In this document: positions 51,890-62,298 of the stretch, piece by piece | Position numbering within the stretch: the stretch's first letter is position 1 | Layout of the letters: each line of letters starts with the position of its first letter | Source: Myxococcus guangdongensis | GTDB taxonomy: Bacteria; Myxococcota; Myxococcia; Myxococcales; Myxococcaceae | Direction of reading: 5' to 3' | Assembly (NCBI RefSeq): GCF_024198255.1 | Contig: NZ_JAJVKW010000001.1 | Span: 682,001-746,000 of the forward strand | DNA: 64,000 nucleotides | The notes under the pieces: generated by a model | Told to the model about the DNA's origin: nothing | What the model saw: the letters and a program-made list of their open reading frames with translations, nothing else | Databases searched by the model: none | Made by a program: the position numbers and the translations under genes

Positions 51890-54800
51890 ATGAAGAGGGC
51901 AGCATGGAGAACGACAGCCAGCAGCGGTCTGCTGATGCTGGGATTGATTGTCACAGGGAGCACCGGCTGTTCCGGCGGTGACGGGACGTCACCAGCGACC
52001 CACCTGGGCGCCAAGACGAGCGCGCTGGCGGATGGACCGGACCTGGTCATCACCGACATCGTGGTGCCGCCGAGCTTCCGCGCCAGCAACTATCCCTACT
52101 CGCAGGCGCCGAAGGCGAAGGTCACCGTCTGCAACCAGGGCACCGCCTCCAGCGACTCCACGGAGGTGACGTTCTACGTGTCCATGGATGACGTGCTGAC
52201 GCCCATGGGGCCCAGCGCGCCGCCCCTTCCCGTCACGGACCAGGCGAGGGTGGGCAACGCCTGGGTGCCGAACCTGTACCCCAGCCAGTGCGCCACCTTC
52301 ACCACGGACCTCTGGCCCCACCTGCCTCCGGACGCGAACGGTCTGCAGGGGGCCTACTACTTCGGCGCCATCGTCGATGAATACGAGAGCGTCTCGGAGA
52401 CGCGCGAGGACAACAACGCGTTCATCCACGGCCTCGTCGGCGTCGGCGACAAGCCGGACCTCGTCATCACCGACATGAAGGTGCCGCCCAGCCTCCGCAC
52501 GGGCTGGTCTCCTTCTGCGCAGCCCCAGACGGGCACCGTGACGGTGTGCAACCAGGGCACGACGGACAGCACGTCGACGATGGTGCGGCTGTACCTGTCC
52601 ATGGACGATGAGCTGACGTCCATGGGCCCCAACGCGCCGCCCAATCCGCCCATGGACCAGTCTCCGCTGGGCTTCGTCCCCGTGCCTCCGCTCTACCCCG
52701 GGCGCTGCGCCACGGTGTCCACCCAGCTCACGCCCCACCTGCCTCCGGACGCACAGGGAAACAACGGGGCCTACTACGTGGGCGGCATCGTCGACGAAGA
52801 CGTGAACGTCCAGGAGCTGCGCGAGGACAACAACACCTTCATCCACGGCCTCGTCGGCGTCGGCAACGGGTCCGACCTGGTCATCACCGACATGGTGGTG
52901 CCGCCCAGCCTGCACAACAGCGGATACCCTTGGTCGCAGCAGCCGAAGGCCTCCGTGACGGTGTGCAACCAGGGCACGCAGTCCAGCGGTTCGACGCAGG
53001 TCCATCTCTATCTCTCCATGGACGACGTGCTGACCGCCATGGGGCCCAACGCCCCGCCGCAGCCCGTCACGGACCAGGCGCCGCTCGGACAGGCCTCCGT
53101 GCCCTCGCTCTTCGCCGGCCAGTGCATCACCGTTTCCACGAACCTCACGCCCGCACTGCCTCCGGCGGCCCAGGGCGTCGAGGGCGCGTACTACGTCGGC
53201 GCCATCGTCGATGAGCAGGACAGCGAACTGGAGCTGCGCGAGGACAACAACGCCTTCATCCACGGCCTCATCGGCTTCGGGTTCCAGGCGGACCTCGTCA
53301 TCACGGGGATGGAGGTGCCGCCCAGCCTGCGCGGCAACAGCTATCCCTCCTCGCAGACGCCGAAGGCCAAGGTCACCGTCTGCAACCAGGGCACCTCCAA
53401 TAGCAGCTCGACGGAGGTCCGATTCTACATCTCCATGGACGACACGCTGACCGCCATGGGCCCCACCATGCCGCCCTACCCCGTCACCGACCAGATGTAC
53501 GCGGGCACCGCCTGGGTGCCGAACCTCTACCCCACCCAGTGCATCACCGTCTCCTCGGACATCTGGGCCAGCCGGCCCCCGGACGCGCAGGGCAACGACA
53601 GCGCGTTCTACTTCGGCGCCATCGTCGACGAGTACGAGAACGTCCAGGAGCTGCGCGACGACAACAACACCTTCATCCACGGCCTCGTCGGCATCGGCGA
53701 CAAGCCGGACCTCGTCATCACCGACATGAACGTGCCGACCAGCCTCCGCACCGGCGGGTCTCCTTCTGCGCAGCCCCAGACGGGCACCGTGACGGTGTGC
53801 AACCAGGGCACGATGGACAGCACGTCGACGATGGTGCGGCTGTACCTGTCCATGGACGATGAGCTGACGGCCATGGGCCCCAACGCCCCGCCCTATCCGC
53901 CCATGGACCAGTCCCCGCTCGGCTTCGTCTTCGTCCCCCCGCTCTACCCCGGGCGCTGCACCACGGTGTCCACCCAGCTCACGCCCCACCTGCCCCCGGA
54001 TGCCTACTACACGGACAGAGCCTTCTACGTCGGCGGCATCGTCGACGAAGACGTGAACGTCCAGGAGCTGCGCGAGGACAACAACACCTTCATCCACGGC
54101 CTCGTCGGCGTCGGCAACGGGTCCGACCTGGTCATCACCGGCATGAACGTGCCGCCCAGCCTCGGCAGCAGCTACTCGTCCCCGCAACCCCGGACGGGCA
54201 CGGTGACGGTGTGCAACCAGGGCACCCAGGACAGCGGGTCGACGCAGGTGCGGCTGTACCTGTCCATGGACGACACGCTGACGGCGATGGGCCCCAACCC
54301 GCCGCCCTATCCCCCGATGGACCAGTCCCCGCTGGGATTCGCCACGGTGCCTCCGCTCTACGCCGGACGCTGCGTCACCGTCTCCACCCCGCTCGCGTCC
54401 ACCCTGCCTCCGTTGGCCCAGGGCCGCGAGGGCGCGTACTACGTCGGCGCCATCGTCGATGAGCAGGACAGCGAGCTGGAGCTGCGCGAGGACAACAACG
54501 CCTTCATCCACGGCCTCATCGGCTTCGGCGACAGGGCCGACCTGGTCATCACTGGCATGGAAGTGCCGCCCAGCCTGCGCGGCAACAGCTACCCCTCCTC
54601 GCAGACGCCGAAGGCCAAGGTCACCGTCTGCAACCAGGGCACCTCCAATAGCAGCTCGACGGAGGTCCGATTCTACATCTCCATGGACGACACGCTGACC
54701 GCCATGGGCCCCACCATGCCGCCCTACCCCGTCACCGACCAGATGTACGCGGGCACCGCCTGGGTGCCGAACCTCTACCCCACCCAGTGCATCACCGTCT

Positions 54801-56986
54801 CCTCGGACATCTGGGCCAGCCGGCCCCCGGACGCGCAGGGCAACGACAGCGCGTTCTACTTCGGCGCCATCGTCGACGAGTACGAGAACGTCCAGGAGCT
54901 GCGCGACGACAACAACACCTTCATCCACGGCCTCGTCGGCATCGGCGACAAGCCGGACCTCGTCATCACCGGCATGAACGTGCCGCCCAGCTTCCGCACC
55001 GGCGGGTCTCCTTCTGCGCAGCCCCTGACGGGCTTGGTGACGGTGTGCAACCAGGGCACGACGGACAGCACGTCGACGATGGTGCGGCTGTACCTGTCCA
55101 TGGATGACGAGCTGACGTCCATGGGTCCCAACGCGCCGCCCTATCCGCCCATGGACCAGTCCCCGCTCGGCTTCGTCTTCGTCCCCCCGCTCTACCCCGG
55201 GCGCTGCACCACGGTGTCCACCCAGCTCACGCCCCACCTGCCCCCGGATGCCTCCAACACCGAGGGTGCCTACTACGTGGGCGGCATCGTCGATGAGGAC
55301 GTGAACGTCCAGGAGCTGCGCGAGGACAACAACACGTTCATCCATGGCCTCGTCGGTGTCGGAAACAAGGCGGACCTGGTCATCACGGGCATGGTGGTGC
55401 CGCCGAGCCTCCGGAGCGGCCCTTCTTCGTCCGTGTCAGCCTCGGTGACGGTGTGCAATCAGGGCACGCAGGACAGCGGGTCGACGCAGGTCCAGCTCTA
55501 CCTCTCCGTGGATGACGAGCTGACGGCGATGGGCCCCAACGCGCCGCCCTATCCGCTCATGGACCAGTCCCCGCTCGGACAGGCCCCCGTGCCCCCGCTC
55601 TTCGCCGGGCGCTGTGCCACCGTGAGCGTCACGCTCTCCTCCGTGCTGCCTCCGTCCGCCAACAGCATCGAGGGCGCGTACTACATCGGCGGCATCGTCG
55701 ATGAGCAGGGCAGCGAGCAGGAGCTGCGCGAGGACAACAACGCCTTCATCCACGGCCTCATCGGTGTCGGCAGCAGGCCCGACCTGGTCATCACCGGCAT
55801 GGTGGTGCCGCCGAGCCTGCGCACCAATACCTCGCCGGCTCCGACGGCCTCGGTGACGGTCTGCAACCAGGGCACCGTCACCAGCAATTCGACGGAGGTC
55901 CGGTTCTACATCTCCATGGACGACACGCTGACCTCCATGGGGCCCAGCATGCCGCCCTACCCCGTCACCGACCAGATGTACGCGGGCACCGCCTGGGTGC
56001 CGAGCCTGGCCTCCGGCCACTGCACCACCGTCTCCACGGACATCTGGCCCAACCGTCCCCCGGACGCGCAGGGCAACGATGGCGCGTTCTACTTCGGCGC
56101 CATCGTCGACGAGTACGAGAACGTCCAGGAGCTGCGCGAGGACAACAACACCTTCATCCACGGCCTCGTCGGCATCGGCAGCAAGGCGGACCTCATCATC
56201 ACCGGCATGAGCGTGCCGCCGAGCTTCCAGTTGGGCGGGTATCCCTCGCAGACCGTGACGGGCACGGTGACGGTGTGCAACCAGGGCACGCAGGACAGCA
56301 CGTCGACGATGGTGCGGCTGTACCTGTCCATGGACGACGAGCTGACGGCGATGGGCCCCAACATGCCGCCCTATCCCCCCATGGACCAGTCCCCGCTGGG
56401 CTTCGTCTTCGTTCCGGACCTGGCGGCAGGTGCCTGCACGACGGTCCCCACCCCGCTCACGCCCCACCTGCCTCCGGACGCCAACAACACCGAGGGTGCC
56501 TATTACGTGGGCGCCATCGTCGACGAGGACCTGAACGTCGAGGAGCTGCGCGAGGACAACAACCTCTTCATCAAGGGCCTCGTCGGCGTCGGCAACAAGG
56601 CGGACCTGGTGGTCACCGCGCTGACGGGGCCGTCCTTCGTCCGGGTGGGGAACTCCTTCACCGCCACGGTCACGGTGTGCAACCAGGGCACCCAGCCCAG
56701 CGACCCGAGCAGCGTGTATCTCTACACCTCGCTCGGCGCCGTGCTCACCGCTGACTCCGTGCAGCCCGCGCCGGACCAGAGCCTCATCGGGGTCGCGAGC
56801 CTCAACGCGCTGAATCCGAACAGCTGCAGCACGCAATCGCTGAACGTGTCGGCCACCCTCCCGCCGAGCGCAATGGGGCTGGCGGGTGCCTACCACCTGG
56901 GCGCCTACGCGGATGCAGGCGAGTCCCTGGTGGAGCTGCGGGAGGACAACAACACCCGCGTCACCGGACTCATCGTCACCCCGTAG
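51890..56986 (+). CDS. Giant lipoprotein of twelve CARDB-like modules
   Basis: 1698 residues; AAAGGGAG ends 5 bases before ATG 51890. A signal peptide ends STGC, then a short linker. Twelve modules of ~137 residues follow, each opening (A/P)DLVIT and ending REDNNxFIHGL; this is the CARDB (cell-adhesion-related) beta-sandwich pattern. Each module has exactly two cysteines (VCNQG and ...CxTV), so one disulfide each is likely. Modules fall into types A, B and C in the order ABC four times; the last C is degenerate. Modules 4-6 and 7-9 share a DNA segment identical over about 379 bases. The extended chain probably reaches far from the cell surface for adhesion. Confidence 0.9.
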   Translation: MKRAAWRTTASSGLLMLGLIVTGSTGCSGGDGTSPATHLGAKTSALADGPDLVITDIVVPPSFRASNYPYSQAPKAKVTVCNQGTASSDSTEVTFYVSMDDVLTPMGPSAPPLPVTDQARVGNAWVPNLYPSQCATFTTDLWPHLPPDANGLQGAYYFGAIVDEYESVSETREDNNAFIHGLVGVGDKPDLVITDMKVPPSLRTGWSPSAQPQTGTVTVCNQGTTDSTSTMVRLYLSMDDELTSMGPNAPPNPPMDQSPLGFVPVPPLYPGRCATVSTQLTPHLPPDAQGNNGAYYVGGIVDEDVNVQELREDNNTFIHGLVGVGNGSDLVITDMVVPPSLHNSGYPWSQQPKASVTVCNQGTQSSGSTQVHLYLSMDDVLTAMGPNAPPQPVTDQAPLGQASVPSLFAGQCITVSTNLTPALPPAAQGVEGAYYVGAIVDEQDSELELREDNNAFIHGLIGFGFQADLVITGMEVPPSLRGNSYPSSQTPKAKVTVCNQGTSNSSSTEVRFYISMDDTLTAMGPTMPPYPVTDQMYAGTAWVPNLYPTQCITVSSDIWASRPPDAQGNDSAFYFGAIVDEYENVQELRDDNNTFIHGLVGIGDKPDLVITDMNVPTSLRTGGSPSAQPQTGTVTVCNQGTMDSTSTMVRLYLSMDDELTAMGPNAPPYPPMDQSPLGFVFVPPLYPGRCTTVSTQLTPHLPPDAYYTDRAFYVGGIVDEDVNVQELREDNNTFIHGLVGVGNGSDLVITGMNVPPSLGSSYSSPQPRTGTVTVCNQGTQDSGSTQVRLYLSMDDTLTAMGPNPPPYPPMDQSPLGFATVPPLYAGRCVTVSTPLASTLPPLAQGREGAYYVGAIVDEQDSELELREDNNAFIHGLIGFGDRADLVITGMEVPPSLRGNSYPSSQTPKAKVTVCNQGTSNSSSTEVRFYISMDDTLTAMGPTMPPYPVTDQMYAGTAWVPNLYPTQCITVSSDIWASRPPDAQGNDSAFYFGAIVDEYENVQELRDDNNTFIHGLVGIGDKPDLVITGMNVPPSFRTGGSPSAQPLTGLVTVCNQGTTDSTSTMVRLYLSMDDELTSMGPNAPPYPPMDQSPLGFVFVPPLYPGRCTTVSTQLTPHLPPDASNTEGAYYVGGIVDEDVNVQELREDNNTFIHGLVGVGNKADLVITGMVVPPSLRSGPSSSVSASVTVCNQGTQDSGSTQVQLYLSVDDELTAMGPNAPPYPLMDQSPLGQAPVPPLFAGRCATVSVTLSSVLPPSANSIEGAYYIGGIVDEQGSEQELREDNNAFIHGLIGVGSRPDLVITGMVVPPSLRTNTSPAPTASVTVCNQGTVTSNSTEVRFYISMDDTLTSMGPSMPPYPVTDQMYAGTAWVPSLASGHCTTVSTDIWPNRPPDAQGNDGAFYFGAIVDEYENVQELREDNNTFIHGLVGIGSKADLIITGMSVPPSFQLGGYPSQTVTGTVTVCNQGTQDSTSTMVRLYLSMDDELTAMGPNMPPYPPMDQSPLGFVFVPDLAAGACTTVPTPLTPHLPPDANNTEGAYYVGAIVDEDLNVEELREDNNLFIKGLVGVGNKADLVVTALTGPSFVRVGNSFTATVTVCNQGTQPSDPSSVYLYTSLGAVLTADSVQPAPDQSLIGVASLNALNPNSCSTQSLNVSATLPPSAMGLAGAYHLGAYADAGESLVELREDNNTRVTGLIVTP
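53345..54971 (+). repeat. Recent internal duplication within the CARDB gene
   Basis: 53345-53723 and 54593-54971 are identical by eye over about 379 bases at an offset of 1248 bases (416 codons, three modules). Flanking DNA matches less well. This argues for recent duplication or gene conversion, not just purifying selection on protein sequence, since third codon positions are also identical. Confidence 0.85.
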
Positions 56987-57003
56987 CACGCGGCATCGAA
57001 GCA

Positions 57004-57038
57004 CCGCCGGGCATCCCACGACACGGGATGCCCGGCGG
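57004..57038. terminator. Strong bidirectional terminator hairpin
   Basis: Arms 57004-57017 and 57025-57038 form a perfect 14-bp stem with a 7-base loop, in the 62-base gap between the convergent CARDB and RCC1-MopE genes. Confidence 0.8.
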
Positions 57039-57048
57039 GTGGTCTCAC

Positions 57049-59691
57049 TCACGGCTCCTGGCACAAGGGGTCGCCGTTGCACGGGTTCGGATTGGGATTC
57101 GTCGGCCCGCCGCAGTACGGGGCAGTGTAGCCATCACAGTTGTTGTCGATGGTGTCCAGGCAGGACTCCGGCTGCCCCGGGTTGATGGCCGCATTGCTGT
57201 CGTGGCAGTCGATGCCGTTGTTCGTGTAGCCCCCCGGGCGGTTGCACGCGTACTGCCAGTGGCCACCGTGCCCGTAGCCGTCCCCGTCCTGGTCCAGGTA
57301 CCAGACGGTGGGCTCACCGATGCTCGGGTTGGAGTCATTGCAGTCGCTGGCGTTCACCACGTAACCTGCGGGGCGTGAGCAGGCGAGCGTGGGTGCCTGC
57401 CCGTTGCCCCAGCCGTCACCATCCGCGTCGTGGTAGTAGGTGGAGCGCAGCCCTTCATCCGTCTGGAAGTTGCAGTTGTTGTCGATGCCGTCGCACACCT
57501 CCGTGCGCCCTGGATGCGCCATGGCGGTGTTGTCGTCGCAGTCACCCGCGTTGGTGACGTAGCCCGCGGGCTGGGTGCAGGCGATGACCGAGATGATGGG
57601 ATGGCCATAGCCGTCGCCATCCAGGTCGCGGTAGTAGTTCCGCCCCGTCGTCACGCTGGCCCGGGTGTCGTCGCAGTCGCTCGCGTCGGCCACGTAGCCG
57701 GAGGGGCGCGAGCAAGCCCGGGTCCAGTTGTTGGGGTTCCCATACCCGTCGCCGTCCGCGTCGCGGTACCAGGTGGACCCCACACCTTCGTCCGTCTGGC
57801 CGTTGCAGTTGTTGTCGAGGCCGTCGCACACCTCCGTCCGATAGGGATGGACCTGGGCGGAGTTGTCGTTGCAGTCATTGCCATCGCTCACGTAGCCCGC
57901 GGGGCGGGTGCAGGCGTACTGCGAGGGGCTGCTGCGTCCGAAGCCGTCACCGTCCTGGTCGAGGTACCAGAGCGAGGGCTCACCGATGCCCGGATTGGAG
58001 TCATCGCAGTCACTGCTATCGCTCACATATCCCGCGGGCTGGACACCCGAGCGGACGTAGACACTCGGGTTGCCGTACCCGTCCCCGTCCTGGTCGCGGT
58101 ACCAGTACGCGCACCCGTTCTCGTCCGTCGCGCCATTGCAGTTGTTGTCGACGCCGTCACACACCTCCACGGCCGAGGGCGAGATGGCCGCGCGGCTGTC
58201 GTCGCAATCCAGCGCGACGTCCACGTAGCCGGGGAGCCGCTCCGCGCAGTCCTGCTGGACCTGGTTCGGGTTGCCGAAGCCGTCCCCGTCCGCGTCCAGG
58301 TAGAAGCGCCGCAGCGGCAGGACTCGCTGCACATGGGTGGACTGAGGTGGTGACAGACTCCCCGTGCCGAGCTGCCCCTGGCCGTTGTCCCCCCAGGACC
58401 AGACGACGGGACAGCCCGCGTACTCCCACATCCCCAGGCGCGCCGCCAGGCCGTGGCGAGCGCCTCCCGCCACCTGCTCCACGTGCTCCACGTAACGGTA
58501 GACCGCGGAGGAGGAGTCCCACCGGAAGGCGCTGACGGGCTCGGTCTTCATCGTCAGGCTGAGGTCGCCCAGTTGGCCGTGGCTGTTGGCGCCCCAGGCA
58601 ACCAGTTCCCCGTGGGGGGCGCCTCGGATGAACAGTGAGAAGTCGTCTCCCGCGGCGATGCCACCTCCCGCGTGCGTCCAGTTCCCCACGGGCCACGGGC
58701 CGCGCACGAACTGACGCGCCAGCGGCGGCTGTTGCACCACGTAGCCACGCCCCGCCTGCCCCGACGTGTTCAACCCCCAGCTCCACGCGTTGCCGTTCCA
58801 CTCGTTGTCGTAGATGAGTGAGTGCGCCTCTCCCGCCGCCACGGCCTTCGCGATGGCGATGTCGCGGATGAGCGTGGGGACCAGGACCGGCGTCGCGCTC
58901 TCCTGGCCCGTGCCCACCTGCGCCGCGTCATTGCGTCCCCAGGCCCAGACGCGCCCGGTGCGCGTCAGGGCCAGCACGTGGTGGCCACCCGCCGCGACGG
59001 AGGCAATCCGGTACACGTCCTGTGGGTCCACCGGCCCTCCGGCCGCCGGCAGGTACGGGTCGTTCGCCGCGAGCTGTGGGAGCACCACCTTGACGGGCGT
59101 GGGGTGCGCCTGCGTGTCCGAGGTGCGCTGTCCCAGCTCACCATCCACGTTCTGCCCCCAGGCCCACAGCGCGCCCTGCTCGTCCACCGCGAGCGAATAG
59201 TCAGCCCGCGCGGCGATGGCGACGAAGCGCCCGGTCAACGGCACCTGGAACGGCGTCAGCACCGGAGCGCCCGTCTGCGCGCTGCCCACCTGTCCCCGGT
59301 TGTTGCGTCCCCAGGCCCAGACCCGGCCCGACTCATCCAATGCCAACGAGTGACCCGCCCCCGCCGCGACGTCGCGCACCAACGTCGGGAGCGCCAGGGG
59401 CAGCGGCGTGGGCTGCGGCGCGGCGCTGGACTGGCCGCGCCCCAACTGCCCCTCCGCGTTCTGTCCCCACGCCCACACCACGCCGTCATCCCGCAGCGCG
59501 AGCGAGTGGTACGCCCCCGCCGCGACCCGCGCCACCGACTGCCCGCCCGCGAGCGACCCGCGCTGGGTCCGCGACTCCGACTCCGACGCGTCGACGGGCA
59601 GCGTCTCGCCACAACCCATCCCCAATGCCAACAAGGCCGCCCGACACCAGCGGAACCCTGGGAGTCCTACTGCCACTGTCTGCCTTTTCAA
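57049..59691 (-). CDS. RCC1 propeller fused to MopE-type metal-binding repeats, lipoprotein
   Basis: 880 residues from a TTG at 59691, which has AGGAG 8 bases upstream; the frame opens earlier (GTG 59781). The signal ends LGMGC. Seven RCC1 blades (about 50-470; HSLALRDDGVVWAWGQN and variants) make a complete propeller. The rest has about seven DC(D/N/H)D...(V/S)CxDxxDNNC units (MopE-like, putative metal-binding) alternating with DQDGDGYG-type calcium loops. MopE of Methylococcus binds copper at the cell surface; metal binding here is inferred. Likely a long, Ca-stiffened surface protein with a propeller at the tip or base. No metal-transport genes are near. Confidence 0.82.
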   Translation of the reverse strand: MKRQTVAVGLPGFRWCRAALLALGMGCGETLPVDASESESRTQRGSLAGGQSVARVAAGAYHSLALRDDGVVWAWGQNAEGQLGRGQSSAAPQPTPLPLALPTLVRDVAAGAGHSLALDESGRVWAWGRNNRGQVGSAQTGAPVLTPFQVPLTGRFVAIAARADYSLAVDEQGALWAWGQNVDGELGQRTSDTQAHPTPVKVVLPQLAANDPYLPAAGGPVDPQDVYRIASVAAGGHHVLALTRTGRVWAWGRNDAAQVGTGQESATPVLVPTLIRDIAIAKAVAAGEAHSLIYDNEWNGNAWSWGLNTSGQAGRGYVVQQPPLARQFVRGPWPVGNWTHAGGGIAAGDDFSLFIRGAPHGELVAWGANSHGQLGDLSLTMKTEPVSAFRWDSSSAVYRYVEHVEQVAGGARHGLAARLGMWEYAGCPVVWSWGDNGQGQLGTGSLSPPQSTHVQRVLPLRRFYLDADGDGFGNPNQVQQDCAERLPGYVDVALDCDDSRAAISPSAVEVCDGVDNNCNGATDENGCAYWYRDQDGDGYGNPSVYVRSGVQPAGYVSDSSDCDDSNPGIGEPSLWYLDQDGDGFGRSSPSQYACTRPAGYVSDGNDCNDNSAQVHPYRTEVCDGLDNNCNGQTDEGVGSTWYRDADGDGYGNPNNWTRACSRPSGYVADASDCDDTRASVTTGRNYYRDLDGDGYGHPIISVIACTQPAGYVTNAGDCDDNTAMAHPGRTEVCDGIDNNCNFQTDEGLRSTYYHDADGDGWGNGQAPTLACSRPAGYVVNASDCNDSNPSIGEPTVWYLDQDGDGYGHGGHWQYACNRPGGYTNNGIDCHDSNAAINPGQPESCLDTIDNNCDGYTAPYCGGPTNPNPNPCNGDPLCQEP

Positions 59692-59865
59692 GGGAGCCAC
59701 TCCTGACACACCTCGGCCCTCCTCCCGAGACCGGGGTATCCGTGGGAGAATCAAGACATGGGAGGGCCCGCCCGTGAGCACGGGTGTTCCGGAGCCGACG
59801 CGACGGGTTGCGTGCTTTTCTCTTTCAAAACAAGAAATAACGCAACTCAGGCATCAACCATGAAC

Positions 59866-59880
59866 CACGGGTGAGCCGTG
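59866..59880. promoter_or_regulatory. 15-bp dyad, second copy
   Basis: CACGGGTGAGCCGTG, one mismatch from the element at 50131-50145, lying 175 bases upstream of the TTG start of the RCC1-MopE gene. The intervening sequence (59692-59865) includes an AT-rich stretch likely to hold that gene's promoter. Confidence 0.3.
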
Positions 59881-59947
59881 ACACCCGAGCCAGGTATCAG
59901 CCCCCGCAGTTCCGAATGACCCGGTGTGGGAGGAGCGCCGAGGCGCG

Positions 59948-60856
59948 CTACTGGGCCGCGAGGACCTCCTGCGGGATGGGCTCCAGCGGCACCATGACGA
60001 AGCGCTGCGCGGAGTCCACGGAGACCACGCCCTTGGCGACGGTGGCCATCTCACCCGCGACGCGGCGCCAGCGGCCCTGCTCGACGAGGAACTCGCCGCG
60101 CCCCACATACGACATCTCCATGGTGGCGGGGAGGGGTCTGGCCAGCGCGGGGTTCTCGTAGCGGCCAGCGTGGCGCTCCGCGACGGTGAAGTCGATGACG
60201 GCCACCGTGGTGCCCTCGGCCTCGCGCTCCAGGGACACCAGCTCCACGCGGTTGATGGTGTCGCTCTCGCCGTTCCAATGCTTCCCCATGTCGACCAGGT
60301 CCGCGCTGTGGGTCCACACGTCGCCCACGGCCACCGGGCGCGAGGGCAGCTCCACCATGAAGGCCACCAGGTTGCGGTGCTCGCGCTTCAAGTCGCTGGT
60401 GACCAACCCCGAGGGCGTGAGGGTGGCCCGAAGCTGCACGCGACCCTCCATGGCCTTCATCTGTCGGGCCAACTCCTGGGACTCCTTCGACGCGCGCTTC
60501 GTCTTGGGAATCTCCATCTTCGTCACCACCACCCGCGCGGCCACGTCGCCCGAGGGCTTCGGGGACAGCACGAGCGCCATGGCGGACTGGGTCGGCTGCG
60601 CCATCTCGAAGAGCTTCTTGCGCTTGCCGGCGGGCTCGCCGCGCAGCCGGACGCTGGAGATGTCCACCTTCAGGGTGCTCGCCTTCGAGGACAGGTTGTC
60701 CATCGTGTACGCGTAGCCGAGCGAGGACGGCGGCACCTTCCAGCGCAGCGTCACCGGCGCGCTCGCCCCGGCCCCGGACGCCGCGACCGCCAACCCCGGC
60801 AACAGCAGCGACAGGGCGAAGAACCACGCGAGGCGGCGTTCCGAGCAAGGGGCCAT
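59948..60856 (-). CDS. Secreted protein of unknown function
   Basis: 302 residues with a signal peptide ending near AVA-A. The mature part is a mixed beta domain with few cysteines (WKVPPSSLGYAYTMDNLSSK, LKVDISSVRLRG, FLVEQGRWRRVAG). I do not recognise the family; the 'DUF6263'-like pattern of repeated internal beta strands is possible but unproven. Between 59692 and 59947 no other gene is visible. A GATGAT hexamer 6 bases before ATG 60856 with no ribosome binding site might be another leaderless start. Confidence 0.65.
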   Translation of the reverse strand: MAPCSERRLAWFFALSLLLPGLAVAASGAGASAPVTLRWKVPPSSLGYAYTMDNLSSKASTLKVDISSVRLRGEPAGKRKKLFEMAQPTQSAMALVLSPKPSGDVAARVVVTKMEIPKTKRASKESQELARQMKAMEGRVQLRATLTPSGLVTSDLKREHRNLVAFMVELPSRPVAVGDVWTHSADLVDMGKHWNGESDTINRVELVSLEREAEGTTVAVIDFTVAERHAGRYENPALARPLPATMEMSYVGRGEFLVEQGRWRRVAGEMATVAKGVVSVDSAQRFVMVPLEPIPQEVLAAQ

Positions 60857-60922
60857 GGCGCCATCATCAGGGGCCCGCCCGCCGGAACGAAAGTCCCCCT
60901 CCAGGGGACGGGCCCCGGGTCA

Positions 60923-62056
<1,134 letters not shown>

Positions 62057-62198
62057 GGAGTCTCCAGGAGGCGGTTGGGGGCCACGCCTCGGCGCGAGGA
62101 TACCCCACGGCGCACCTCCTCCTGAAAGCGCGGTTCCTGGAAGGACGGAGCCCACGCGGGGAAACGCAGGCAGCCTGCGGGCGTATCGGCCGGGCCGG

Positions 62199-62298
62199 GA
62201 ATGATTGCGCCGTGAAGGCCCGTCCGCGACTGCAGAAGCAATCGTGCTACCGAGGCTCGGAGCAAATCCAACCCGTGGAGAGGTGGTCTTCGATGATG
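62199..62298 (+). repeat. Upstream cassette shared with 63900-64000
   Basis: The ~95 bases before ATG 62293 resemble the ~97 bases before the ATG at 63997: GAAT(GA/AC)TTGC(G/A)CCGTGAAGG, then TCGTGCTA(C/T)CG, a GG(A)AGGTGG ribosome binding site and TTC(T)CGATGA. The copies are diverged but collinear. Confidence 0.6.

Noticed and set aside
51989-55345. A 1118-codon open frame on the minus strand inside the CARDB gene
   Set aside because: It is antisense to a far better gene with signal peptide, ribosome binding site and repeats; its sequence is a GC-rich mirror of them.
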